A stretch of DNA of 64,000 nt from Tillus elongatus (GCA_964006375.1 OZ023269.1:61243968-61307967), one strand, 5' to 3'; positions 50,380 to 62,160 are shown, counted from the stretch's first letter. Numbers and translations: made by a program. The notes: generated by a model not told the origin, from the sequence alone.

Positions 50380-50650
50380 GACACATTCTGAGAATATACT
50401 AGGAATGTTTCGAAAGAATATTCAAACATCCCCAGAACATTCTCACAAGGTACTAAATACATATTTATAGAACATTCTATGAACATGACAATTGAACAGA
50501 TTCTGTCATTCTAATAAGGTTCTCAGAATGTTATTTATAATATTCTTAGCAGCTCCCAGTATGTTCTAAAAATGTTCCACAAACATTCAATGAATCTTCT
50601 CAAAATGTTCATACATCTACTCATGGGAATATTGCGTTCTTTGAAAAGAT
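50380..50650. repeat. Degenerate repeat of GAACATTC/GAATGTTC motifs
   Basis: A dozen or so occurrences of GAAnnTTC-like palindromes (AGAACATTCT, GGAATGTTTC, AGAATGTTAT, GTATGTTCT, AAAATGTTC). Short irregular tandem or satellite-like origin is likely. Confidence 0.5.
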
Positions 50651-50653
50651 ATA

Positions 50654-51592
50654 CAGGGTGTTTCGTATAACAACCGATACAGAGCAGGGGCATGTAGGGG
50701 AACCTAAAATAAAACTTAGAAAAACCAAATTTGGTACACGTTTTGGGTGTACCAAGAGCATTATTCGATGGTGAGTAAAGTTCAATTGAAGCATTTCGAA
50801 GTGTTGAATAGGAGTGATGCACCCATAATGTGACAGAATTTTTTAACCTATTGGCAGAATTAAAAAAATATTATTTCATTTCATGGGGAAGTAAATTCTA
50901 AAACTTTTTAGCTTTTTAGTTTACAAAAATTTTGTGCCCTTTTCAAGAAAAACCCGAATAACTAAATACACCAACATTAATGTTACTTAAGACTTAAAAT
51001 CATCAAAATCAATAGATGCCTATGAAATTATCATGTTGAAGAATTTCTATAACTTATCGGTATCATTTTCTTTTTAATTTGTTGTTCGTTTCCTAATAAA
51101 TTATACTTGTTCGCACTTTTTTCCTGGTTGTCAAATTTGACATATACATAAGTTTATCGGCAAATATTGAATATTTCATGATTTTTAGTAATATTGATTA
51201 AATATGTTTTTTAGTTATTTGTGTTTTTCTTCAAAACAAAGTTTTTTGAAATAAACAGCAGTAACAAAAGTTTAAATTAAATTTCTCATAAAATGAAATA
51301 ATTTATAAAATCCGCCAATATGTTAAAAATTTTGGACATTTTAAGGGTGCCACCCTTTCAAATGCCTCAATTGAACTCTAAACGTACCTTTGATTAATAC
51401 TCTTGGTACACTCAGAACAGGTACTAAATTTTGTTTTTCTAAGTTAAACTATTATGGAGATATTGATTTTTTTCGAAATTTGAAACCACACTTATAACTT
51501 CTCAGGGGTGCAACAAAGGTTGCATTAATCACCTTATTTTAGATTTATCTACATGCCCCTGCTCTGTGTCGATTCTTATGAGAAACACCCTG
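50654..51592. mobile_element. Foldback DNA transposon, CAGGGTG ends, TA target
   Basis: Left end TA-CAGGGTGTTTCGTATAA; right end GAGAAACACCCTG-TA. Similarity between the ends continues inward for about 250 bp (GATACAGAGCAGGGGCATGTAG; GTGTACCAAGAGCATTA; TTCAATTGAAGCATTT and their complements), with an extra stretch of about 80 bp in the right arm. No transposase ORF; non-autonomous. The TA duplication fits the Tc1/mariner superfamily. Confidence 0.75.
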
Positions 51593-51599
51593 TATACAT

Positions 51600-52560
51600 T
51601 TTTTGAATTATACAGAAATTAAGGAAATGCAAAGCTATGAAATATTTGATTTATCTTCAAAATTTACTGATTTTCCTCTATCTAACTGGCGTTGTATATA
51701 TTTTCATATCAGCCCAATATATGTTAGAATTTGCAATCACTCACCCTTGTGTAGGTTACCACCATTATTCAAGTGGCTACACACACCTGTAAACTCACGT
51801 TCAAATACTTAATTAGTCAACAGTTTGAGTATTTCACATTTATTCTGGTTAGGTATGTACTTATAAATGCAAAGAAATGTGAATAAAATTTATTAAAACA
51901 ATTTGAAATGCCAACAACATAAAAATAAAATAAAGATAACAATTCTTGGAATTGCCACAAAATTTAATAGCCAAATACCAGGTGTCACTACATGAATAGA
52001 CCACCATATACAGGCATCTCGGAAACTATTGAATATACAGATTCGGTCAAATGTGGACAACACTATAAAATCAATGAGTTGAATTCATGGCCACCCAGAT
52101 ACTTAATTAAGGTACATAAATATTTGCCTCAAGATAAAGCTATATATTAACAAGAAAAAAGACCTAACTTGTGACACCTATGTGATGCTGTGTGTTAATT
52201 AGATTATATAGTGCATTCAAAAAATTCAGTTTGTATTTCAATGAATTATGGAATTTGAGATGGGACGCAGTGCATATTTCGTATGAAATATGGTAATAAA
52301 GTTACTGAAACATAGAGAAAACAGACAACTGTTCACTGCCACATAACTGCATTGGTCTCACTTATTGGAATCTATCGGTTTTGTGAAAATATTGCCCTTT
52401 TTCTTGTTAATATATAGATGAAAAACAATGTGTATTTACCGGTAAAGATAGCATTAATCAAAACAACAGGTGAAGAAACTATTTTTCCACACAACTAACG
52501 TTATTCAGGTAAGCTGAGAATTCATTTAGAGTTTATTTAGCATCTTATATTCTGTAACAG
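51600..52560. other. No recognised feature
   Basis: AT-rich; no supported ORF or repeat. Confidence 0.45.
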
Positions 52561-52564
52561 AACT

Positions 52565-52935
52565 TGCATGTAAGTTGAAAGGAAACTAAAAATCTTGTGG
52601 CAGGTGTATAGAGAAGTGGTGGTAAGCACCTCCATGGTATAAACATTCTGAATGTCCTCTAGTTTCAAAGACAGAGCAACTCAGTGATCCCTCAATTCAT
52701 TTAGGCAACTTAACTTGTGTGGAGGTAAACCCAAATCCTGGTTACATGTATTAATAGGCGGCTGTAAGCCTCCCATGGTGAAGCCACCGTGATCATGCGA
52801 TAAACCCAGAAAAACAGGAGCTGAGTCGTACTTCATTTCTTCGGGTAACATACCTTCGGCGGAAGTCGAAAGCAAAGCACAATCCTTAGGGCTGATGTAC
52901 AGAGAAGCGGTTGTGAGCATCAACATTGTAGAGGT
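52565..52935 (-). CDS. Unrecognised protein-like segment with internal duplication
   Basis: The minus-strand frame from 52935 to a stop at 52681 reads TMLMLTTASLYISPKDC, then EEMKYDSAPVFLGLSHDHGG, PINTCNQDLGLPP and LNELRDH, a composition that looks coding. Past the stop, 52565-52650 encodes a similar unit (TMEVLTTTSLYTCHKIF), so an ancient duplication is likely. No family recognised. It may be a terminal exon whose upstream part was interrupted by the pogo-like element at about 52936, or an unrelated repeat. Confidence 0.3.
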
Positions 52936-53215
52936 ACCGTCAACTGGGGTGACTTCGGACAGATTTTGGACTTTTTTATCAATAACTTTTTTTCTAACGA
53001 AGTAATCGTTCTGAAATTTTAACTCAATATAGCTCCAACATTCACCTACACGGTGATCAACTGAGATTGTTGATTTTTTAATCAAAAACCTTTTTTTTTA
53101 ATTTTGAAAAGTGTCCGAAGTCACCCCATAGGGTGGGGTGACTTCGGACACGTATTTAAAACAACAGGAAATCGATGTCTTAGTGATTTAGGGGTGACTT
53201 CGGACAAAAAAAAAT
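52936..53215. repeat. Four copies of GGGGTGACTTCGGAC beside the pogo-like transposase
   Basis: Direct copies near 52946, 53134 and 53191; an inverted copy near 53113 makes a 17-bp-arm palindrome (GTGTCCGAAGTCACCCC, spacer, complement) at about 53111-53151. The first copy, preceded by GTCAACT, is a plausible terminal inverted repeat; the others look like subterminal transposase sites. Confidence 0.6.
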
Positions 53216-53354
53216 TTTTAATTTTTAAGGAAATAGGAAGTAATTGGAAGGAATTGAAAGTCAAAATATGCATAAAAATAAACACCTTATTCTCAAAAAA
53301 AACAGAAAAACAAAAAAATCATTCTTATGAAATATTTGGCAGGTATAGCCACAG

Positions 53355-55318
53355 TCACTCTAAAATAATATTCTTTGGTAAATTCACAAACTTATAGCGA
53401 TCTCTTCTAAATTCTTTAAATAACAGTCTCTGATAAATTTCAGACTCCCCAATGATGCTGTTGTCAGAAACATTTGGAAAATGGAAGTAAATTTCGTCAC
53501 CAAATGTTTTCTTTCGAAGAAAACTAACTGAGTAGCTTTGCCTTTCTTTCGCAAGAAGTTTTCCCACGTAATATTTATTTTTGGAGGAATTTTCTACGGG
53601 CAATTCAACGACGACAAAGTCATTTACAGCTAGTTCTTCTGAGATGTCTTGCTGAGAGATATTTTCAGAGCTTTCATCAGCCCCTTCTGTATTTTCTACT
53701 TCCATATCTAAGCGTAAATCAAAGGATGATTGAGAAGGAAGCATTTTATTTATTTTTTTGATTTGATTTGCTAGAAGAGATAATGGAAGATCATCCTCGA
53801 CATCATCCGAATCGCCGTCGCATGCAATATCTATGGGTTTTTTACTCGGTTTTTTACCCATTTTTCTTTTAATCCCAGATACAGATGGAGTGTTTTCTGC
53901 ACTCGGTTCACTTTGTCGATTATCTGGGATATCTAAAAGTGTGATCTCACGTCCAAGTGGAATATTGACACGCCTCCTTCTTTTGGGTTTTGTTTGTTCC
54001 GGCGTTCTATTTTCCTTCAAAAATTGTAGTAAGCTCTCGTCTATCTTATGAGGTAAATTAGTTTGGTCAGTCTCAGATATTTCTTCGGGTAGGCGTTTTA
54101 TAACCTGTTGAGGACAGAGCGGAAAAATGCCCCCAGCTCTAAAACCAGACAAGATATTTTTTTTGAGCTAGCTTCTATTGACGCTAATGTCCGTTTAAGG
54201 AGGTTTGGAAAATCGCACTTTTGGAATGGCCCTCTTCTCTTTGTCTTCCATTCTGTGAGAATTTTTCTCCAGGCTTTTTTCAAAGGGCCAAAATAGGCAA
54301 TGTCTAGCGGTTGGCAAAGATGTGTTGAATTTGGCGGGAGCAAGATAAATTTGATATTTAGGCGTTCACATTCTTCGATAACATCAACAGTAATGTGGCT
54401 TGACAAATTGTCACCAATGAGCACTTTTGCTCCATCTTTTTTCTTGAAATATGGGATAGCTATTTGTCGAAACCATTCGCGAAATGTGACGGTCTCGAAC
54501 CATCCTGACTTGCTTACAATAGTGTAACCATCCGGACCATTTTCTTCCCAATCCTCGTATCGATGTTTTGCCTTGTAAACTACGAACGGCGGTAATAATT
54601 CCCCACTTGCTGAAGCCGCCATCATAACGCTGATGCTGCTTTTTGATGTATCCATAACTCTGTCACAGTGTTTTGATCCCCTCTTACACACCACCTTAAC
54701 TGTACCGGGATCGTCTGAAAAGTTTGTTTCGTCATAGTTGACGATTTTCTCGGGGCTAACACCTTCTAAAGAAACCCTTAACTCTTCGAAATAACTTGTC
54801 AAAGTTTGTTTATTGACTTGAGCCCTATATCTTTTGATATTCTGACATCATCTTGTTGTCAGCCCTTTGTGGCGATTCAAAAACAATTTCATCCAGTCAG
54901 AGCCAGGTAAGTTATGTTTAAACTGTGGTATATTTACCCCTTTTTTGTCTAAATAACTCTTAACAATAGTTCGAATATCATATTGAGTTAGGGGAAATCG
55001 CCAATGCGCCGCGATATTTATTGTTGCAACCAGCCTTTCCTCTTCTTCTTCCGGTATTTTTGTTTGGCCCCAACAGATTTACCATGATTTACCCTTTATT
55101 CTGTCACTTATGGTGGATTTGGGCACACCATAATATTCTGCCGCCTGTCGCACACTTTTTTTCTTACTTTGGACATCTTGGACTGCAAAAAGTGGTAAAT
55201 TTTTGGCCCCATAGTTTCGCCACTTGAGGGTTAAAACATCCTCAAACACTGAACGACCTTGATTTTTTATTGTGATATTCCAAACGGATCGATACAGTAA
55301 CGTTAGAAAAGACATCAC
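53355..55318 (-). pseudogene. pogo/Tigger-like DDE transposase
   Basis: N-terminal psq-type helix-turn-helix (55318-55079: KKKSVRQAAEYYGVPKSTI). A CENP-B-like second helix domain (WRFPLTQYDIRTIV..., FLNRHKG) lies in 55060-54850 with an in-frame TGA. The DDE domain is 54802-54098: NYDETNF, IGDNLSSH, STHLCQPLDIAYFGPLK (D, D, D as in pogo). The C-terminus (54152-53355) includes RRRR-rich and acidic tracts and is joined only after a frameshift at T8 54157-54164, where one added base restores the frame. It would cut and paste at TA sites. Several lesions make this copy inactive as sequenced. Confidence 0.85.
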
Positions 55319-55324
55319 CGACTT

Positions 55325-56400
55325 TGATCATGTATGCATTTGAGACTCCACTAAATTCTAAACAAATCCCCACACAAGGCATATAGAAACATTATTGAAT
55401 TTCAACGCTCATATGTTGGTAGAGAACCCCAACCTACCTTGGATTGCAAAACCTTCGCAAAATATCCCATGTTTGTAATTGATTGCTCCAAGTACAGCGA
55501 ATCCATAAAGCTATTTACAGTGGATATCAAATTGAAAATGGAAAGCACTAACAACATTCGAAGCCTTTCGATAAATTCGGACGTTATACAAATTTAAAAC
55601 ATCTAAACAGAAATTGTTCAAAGACAAATGTTGCCGAAAAGTTTATAGTGACGCTGACTTACAAAAATATAAGTTTAGTAAGATCCTATTGAACCTTCAG
55701 ATTTTGTGAATAAAAAAAATTAGACTATTTGAAAATTGTGTTTAGACATTAAGCCTACAATCGATTTTCACTTAACTAGTGTTAAGTAAACATCAATTAG
55801 TCTCGAAACGCATATCAAGGAGTACATACACATCAAATTGCAAATACAAAAAAGACTTCTGCTAACTTGGATTTTGTGCATACCACAATATCTAAACTCA
55901 AAAAAGACTTTACATATCAGCAATTTTCGAAACTCGAGACTGATATGAAACATACGTTTGCTATTAAAGATGACTTGAATCAAGCAGTCGCCACGATTGA
56001 AAACAAACTTTAAAACATTTTTGTTACTAAATATTAGTGATAAATAGTAGTTTACTTCAAGAAGCAATGGCAGCAGTTTGGGTTATCGTGGAGAAACGCA
56101 TAGAGAAAATGGAGTTTAGTTAGATTCAAATAAAATAGTAAGAGAAAAAATTAAGAAAAACCCTACTTAAGACTTTCGAAAAATATATTTTATATTTAAG
56201 CTTGACAGAGCTGCGAATTATGGAGCTGTACATCGTTTATACAAACGCTTAGACTTCACCAACGAAGAAATTCAACATGATAAAAGGAGGTATCCACAAA
56301 CAGAAGTTTTGTTAGAATTGGTCTTTAATTAAAGACTTGAGGCATATACTTATGACCGTCCTCAACACTATAGAGATTTTCTAAAATCAAACTACTTTTT
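55325..56400. other. No recognised feature
   Basis: AT-rich, short ORFs only. The missing right end of the pogo-like element was not identified here. Confidence 0.4.
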
Positions 56401-57480
56401 GAAGGCGTAGTTTCCCATGATGCTTTCGGATCCGCTGACTCTGAGTCTGCATACTTGGTGTGCTACATTATTGATTACAACAATAGCCCGTTGTTATGGC
56501 CCATCTATCTCGCGTAACAAAAACGAAGTCGATTTCGGTGTGGTGGTTTTGTCTTCCCTCTGGCATATCTCATCTATTATGCAGTTGTGGTTGCTTTCCA
56601 TGTTTTTTACCATGGCTGGGGAACAGACATATAGATTCTTGGAGATTGGGATGCTGCTTGTGAGTTCATCATCATCGTTCCGTGTTATAATCCACTCCTA
56701 GGATTTGGATGGGTACTTCCATAGACCAAAAGGTTTCGTTTTCGACCTTATACGGAATCGGGGTGACTTTGATTAGCATAAATTACGTTACCTCTGTTAT
56801 TGTGAAGTAGCTGTACAGATGAATATATTTCTCACTGTGACCAATTTCTGACCGAAGTATCGGGTATGAAATAATCTCCGGATTTCCTCGTTGCTGAGCT
56901 TATGATTCGATCAATGTATGCCGGTGAAAGAAAGTCGTAAATGTTAGCTTGGTTCACATGTATGTTTAGCAACCTTCTATAGTGATGAGTAATTTCATCT
57001 AGATATCGATCAGCTATTTGATAAACACTCAATATGTTAATCTTTAATGAATTCTTATTCTTTGTACCAAGGCTTCATGTTGTTGATGGCTTCCAGACCT
57101 TGGTTTAATTTGGACTCGAACTGCCTTAGTGTGTGGTAATATCCTCTTCTCTGTATCATTGAATCTTGATAGTGATTGCAGCATCAGCCCCGTTTGATGA
57201 TCCAATTTTCGCGTTTTTAATTTATTTAGGTAATGTAAATCGATTGTTTATTTAATTTGTTTAATGTAAACAGATTATATTCTTTTTTGTTGCGATATTC
57301 ACAAGTCCTAATATAATCTTTAATTTCCTTTCTGAACTTTGAAATAGAGAATTTGTCTTTCATCTCCACATAGGTCTCATCTAAAGTTCGATGTCGCTTT
57401 TTAGTTTCATGAGAAAACATGATTTGGTCTCTAATCTCTGATGCTGTTTTTAATTCTTCCAAATTAATTATTTTTGCTTT
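56400..57480 (-). pseudogene. Errantivirus relic: integrase finger and env
   Basis: Minus strand 57462-57226 encodes HRTLDETYVEMKDKFSISKF and YIRTCEYRNKKEY, an integrase HHCC-type finger with one cysteine lost, ending LNKLNKQSIYIT much like the second errantivirus (LNRLNKQSDYIT near 18180). Downstream, YHTLRQFESKLNQ near 57110 and IADRYLDEITHHYRRLLNIH (57010-56950) resemble env heptad regions. Order is pol then env, with the catalytic core missing. Confidence 0.45.
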
Positions 57481-57839
57481 AGATTTATTAGTTGTATTGG
57501 AAATTTAATTTTTTATGGGGTTTGTTTCCATACTACTCTGTTTATTTATTGCGAAATTTTGTTTATTAATAAAATTAGATGTTTCTACTTTTCGTTTTGT
57601 TTTGCTTATTATATGTTTTTCCGTATTAAACCCAGTTTTTCCCGTGTTATTGTACTAGGCTAACAGAGCTAGCTGTTCTTAAAAGTGAGTTTTAAGACAA
57701 ATTGGAAAATTGAACTAAGGATATAACTTCCCATGTGTTGCATGATATTGATATACCAAAGAATATAGATCTAAGTAAAATACTAAATCAGCTGGACGCT
57801 AAGATTACAGCTCTAGAAGCTAAGTGGAAACTTTACATT

Positions 57840-58270
57840 CAATACCATGAAACGTATAACATTTGAACCATCTGACACTAAAAAGCAAATTATTGATGAA
57901 TTATATAAACCTGCAAGAATAAGTTTTAAACGTAAACGTACAATAATCCAGGGTGTGAATGATTTGTGGTAGATTGATTTAACTTAATTACAGACTACTA
58001 CAAAGAAACCTCTGGTTACAAGTACAGTTTAGTGGTTATCAATTGTTTTTTAAAGTATGTGTGGACTCGCCCCCTTAAATCTAAAAATGATGAAGAGGTG
58101 ACTAAAGCTATGGCTGATATTTAAGCTAATAGTACAGCACCCTCTAACATCCAATCTGATCTTGGGTTAGAACTCTAAATTTCACGCATTAATGAAAAAA
58201 ATACTACATTATTCACTATACGAATACCAAACTTATGAGAGAATCAACCTTAAATGTGAAACTGAAGTAA
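57840..58270 (+). pseudogene. Polinton/Maverick-type integrase remnant
   Basis: Plus strand: ELYKPARISFKRKR (57898 on), then GVNDLW-stop-IDL (first catalytic D region), SGYKYS, SKYVWTRPLKSK and EEVTKAM in shifting frames. SNIQSDLG near 58150-58170 gives the second D; the region of the E is decayed. The phrase ELHxPARxxFxRRxV..G..DLWQxDL is typical of Polinton retroviral-like integrases. Frameshifts and stops throughout. Confidence 0.6.
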
Positions 58271-58589
58271 AAATCACTAAAACTCAGGATCATAGTATTA
58301 TGCATACTTAGGATTTAGAGTTAAACTTAATCGATATAAACGTTTTTAATGAAGTTAAAGTTTATTTGACTCTTGACATTAGTGACAGGTAAACAAACAC
58401 ACCATTCACCTGAACACATAATTTGTTAAACTGTTAGCTAACACAAACGTAAATTGTTTAATTGGGTGAACGCAGCCTGAAACAATTTTGAAATGCTAGT
58501 AGATTTCTGAAACGTTGCATACTAGTTTTCTAATGATGTATCAAAATGGCGTATAGTATTTTTACGAACTTTTTTGACAGTTCTGACAT

Positions 58590-59300
58590 CAATTTAAATT
58601 TAATTAATTTCGCACAGACGTTACCCCGGTTGTCACGGCGGAGCGTCTATTACAGGTAACCAACCGTAGACTTCACGCTTGTTTTTTCTCTCGTCACTAA
58701 TGGATCCAGTATCCGCCATACCCTTGTTAACGTTGCTGGACACCAGACCCCCTTCCCTCCAGGTCGAGACTACCCACTAAACACCCCCTTGAAAACTAGA
58801 GAGGAGGCGGAAACCACTCTCTAGCATTGGTTCACCACGTCCATAACTCTTGTTGTGTTAAAAACTTCTATATCCTGTCTTCATCCTCCTTTGACTTCGT
58901 TATTTATACGACCCCTATCCCCACAACCTTTCACTTCCCAGCATATGCTCCACCACATTATCTGTTGTTAGATTTCTGCCAATCTTTTATACATTTGTTC
59001 TCTTATTTGCGGACATCTTACGCACTCAAAAACTGTGAGTTCTGGCGTATCTCTATCACCACAATACGTACATTCTTATTTGTCGACTATTTTCGTTTTA
59101 CTCAGGTAAGACCTGAAACGTCCATGACCTGACAGAAATTGGGTAAAATAATAAGCCACCTACCCATGCTGTCTCGATATACATGTCTGTATATGTGGAA
59201 TGAGCCTCTTTATCCACTGGGATGTTGACATTTCCTCTTCCCATTCTCGCTGCAACTTCAGCAATGTTTCGTTTTTTGCCTTCCTTTTTGCGGGTATTGT
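58590..59300 (-). pseudogene. R1-type LINE C-terminal domain remnant
   Basis: Minus strand: TLLKLQREWEEEMSTSQWIKR (59270-59210), HIQTCISRQHGYVAYYFTQFLSGHGRFRSYL (59200-59105), ECTYCGDRDTPE near 59060, a CCHC-like finger at the end of R1-group ORF2. Degraded below 58980. Its 5' side is fused to jockey-like endonuclease text near 59300. Confidence 0.55.
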
Positions 59301-59310
59301 CATCTATGTC

Positions 59311-59700
59311 TTGTGTTTATTATGATTTTTTAAATATTCTTTCCTGTTGGTTTTAAATTGTGTTTTTTGTATGGGTGCGGGGGTGTGATTTTGCGTGTTG
59401 ATTTTTACAAGGATGGCGAGTTTTACGTCTCTCATATTTACATTATTTGAGATGCAGATGTCTAGTGTTGAAGGTGTGTTGTCTGAGTAAGCAAAATGGT
59501 TGTATGAATTATTTGGATAGTGGAGTGTGTATGTTTTGTGTAAAATACAGTTGTTTAGATTAAGGCCGTTACCTTCGTTATAGACACAGTTCCAATTTGT
59601 GTTTCGCCCCTATTATGAGTGTTTTGTTTTGTGAGTTTAGATCGTATTGTTATTATCGATCGTCGATATTAGGTGGGCGTACGTTTTTGTTCTAACAATT
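59311..59700 (-). pseudogene. Jockey-group LINE endonuclease fragment (minus copy)
   Basis: NVRPPNIDDR and YDLNSQNKTLIIG..., then HKLELCL near 59600. About 390 bp, 80-90 percent similar by eye to the reverse complement of 61125-61560. Numerous stops. Confidence 0.6.
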
Positions 59701-59889
59701 GATTTCGAGTTCGTTGAATGTGTTCTCAATGACACAGGCATTCCAAGATTAAATTTTACTGTTTTTAGGGATAAATTGTAGCGAATTGATGGATAATACT
59801 TAGTTTTCTTAAGTTTGACATGGTAATGTCACGAAACATAGTGAGGATTTGGTGTCTTAGGTGGGATAGATGTATCAGATTATGTGTGA

Positions 59890-60823
59890 GTTGTGTGTTT
59901 GATTTGGGAAAGGTGTGAGATGGTTTTCTGTGTTATATTGATTTGTTTTTACCAACTGATCCATATACTTGGTGTATACTGGGCACTTGCGGTAGTTATC
60001 TGCATGAAGACCCAGGCAGTTACATCACTGGACTTCATTATCACGTTCTTGCAGTCCTTGGTGTGGTGGTTCTTGATGCATTTGCGCATCTTGATTTAGG
60101 TTTGCATTGACTTGATCCATGGCCAAAATTTTTGACAATTACGTGACTTGTTGTTTCTTCATTAGGGGTTCCCATTTTATTCTAATGCTGTGAAGGTCTT
60201 TTACCTTGCTTAATTCGTTGAGGTTTTAGGATCTTCTGCTGACCACTAAAAACGATGGCGAGGTTCCGTTCTTGCCTTAAGCGGCTTGGCCTTCGGCATG
60301 CCTCAACTTCGTCTGCTTGGGGTCGTGTGCTGTATTGTAGACTATCTTTCTAATAGCATCATTATCGGTTTATGATAATAATAATATAGTAATTACACTA
60401 CAGTAGACAAGGACATCCCTGTCTACTGTTGTGTTATTACTAGAAAAAGCTGGTGGGATGCGAGGGAGAAGAGTTTGTGAGAGTAGGAGTAGTTGGAATG
60501 GTGGATTTGTGTGTGGTGGTATTAGCCAAAGTAGCCTCTGCATGTGAAACCCAAGCCTTTTTGGTGTTCGTGGTTTTTCCTGATTTTGGGTAAAAGTGAC
60601 AGCCTTTATAATTGGCTGTGTGCTCACGTTTGCAGTTACAGCAAAAGCCAGGGACTGCATTGACCCTTTTACACTTGGCGGTCTCGTGGTTTTGACCGCA
60701 CTTTACACAGCAAAATTCGCCCTTGCAGGAAGTTAAGAATGACCAAACCAGCGATCGCATTGGTTTGGCTCTGATTTTATGCGTAGTGACTACTATGATA
60801 ATTAAATGGCAGACAGTCACCAC
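59890..60823 (-). pseudogene. Jockey-group LINE ORF1 (zinc knuckle) remnants
   Basis: ORF 60823-60440: FCCVKCGQNHETAKC and FCCNCKREHTANYKGC are two CCHC knuckles of a jockey ORF1, followed by a threonine/serine-rich tail. A second, more decayed knuckle set (HHTKDCKN, NYRKCPVY) lies near 59960-60080, so two ORF1 copies or a duplication are present. ORF1 then endonuclease (59700) is the normal order. Confidence 0.6.
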
Positions 60824-60929
60824 GTTGAAGAGAAGAGTAAAAAGTAAAAAGAGAAAAACTGTGAAATTTAATCTTGGAATGCCTGTGCCATTGAGAACAA
60901 ATTCAACGAACCGAAAAAATTCAACCAGA

Positions 60930-61740
60930 TAGAATCAGCATACAGGAAACACACCTAACACGAAGAACACCAAAACTCCGAGACTACAATCACAATAATC
61001 GCCGTAACACCCCATATGTAATGTAAACAGCATCATCCGGTAAAAAAAATTAACACAATCACAAACGCCTTGTTCGAAACACGCACCATACAAAAACATA
61101 ACACAATAGTAATCAATTGTTACAACAGAAACGTACGCCCACTTAACATCGACAATCGAGAATAACATTACGATCTAAACTCACAAAACAAAACCCTCAT
61201 AATAGGGGACTTTAATCCCAAACACAAATTAGAACTGTGTCTTTAACGAAGGTAAAGGCCTTAAATTAAACAATTGCAGTTTACACAATTCATACACACT
61301 CCACTATCCAAATCATTCAATCATTTTGCTTACTCAGACAACACATCTTCAACACTAGACGTCTGCATCTCAATAATGTAAATAAAAGAGACGTAAAACG
61401 CTGAAGGAACTAGACTCAGATCAGCTCCCCATCCTTGTAGAAACCAACACGCAAAATCACACCCCCACACCCATACAAAAAACACAATTTAAAACCAACT
61501 GGAAACAGTTTAAAAAAATCATAATAAACCCGTACATAAAACACGAGACATAGATGACAATATCCGCATTCCCCACCGTCATACAAGACAGCTACAAAGA
61601 TGCATCACACAATATATCCAAAAAACTGACGAACTCTAATTCGCACCCGAAACCTGATTACACAAAAACCGCAAAAACGAGCACAATTCTTTCAGGAGAG
61701 GCGGGAATGCCGATACAATAGAGATGCCAAGCCTATGTGT
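60930..61740 (+). pseudogene. Jockey-group LINE endonuclease fragment (plus copy)
   Basis: RNVRPLNIDNR (61115 on), then LIIGDFNPKHKLE near 61195-61235 (EN motif GDFN) and SDNTSSTLDVC near 61340-61375. Then TNWKQFKKIIINP near 61490. Stops in every frame. It forms an inverted pair with 59311-59700. Confidence 0.6.
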
Positions 61741-61956
61741 GTATTTCTTTCCCTTTGATTGACTCGTCGTGCACAGGGTCTGCGAATATGTGTAGTTTGC
61801 TTAACATCGTAACCCAATTAATCTAGATACTGCATGTGCTCCCAAGATAGAATCGTCATCGATGCAGGTACCGAAGGTACTGAAGCTGGAGCGGGTTGAT
61901 TACTAGTATTTATAATCAACATAATATGGTGGTCTTTGTCTATTGAGCCAGAACTT

Positions 61957-62050
61957 AGTACCTGTGACGTTTCAATGTGAGCAGATCATTATGATATTGG
62001 AATTGTCCAATGTCATAATGATCTCCTCACATTGAAACGTCACAGGTACT
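61957..62050. repeat. Near-perfect palindrome, 45-bp arms, 4-nt loop
   Basis: Left arm 61957-62001, loop ATTG, right arm 62006-62050, two mismatches. The arms include CCTGTGACGTTTCAATGTGAG. The right arm belongs to the ORF at 61972-62160; the left arm looks like its reversed copy. Confidence 0.9.
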
Positions 62051-62160
62051 GAATTCTGATCGATAATGTTTACATTTATATGCGGAATAATGCGCGTCGT
62101 AAGATACATAAAAACCTTACTATATGGTTTTATATCAACTGCATAACCTGGATCTACCAT
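61972..62160 (-). pseudogene. Possible Polinton capsid-protein C-terminal scrap
   Basis: Minus strand: KVFMYLTTRIIPHINVNIIDQNSV, then FQCEEIIMTLDNS, resembling the C-terminal phrase (I..I.I.ITDQ.G....F.GE.I...L) of arthropod Polinton capsid-like proteins. The last 30 or so codons run through the palindrome, so they are not ancestral. Assignment is weak. Confidence 0.3.
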
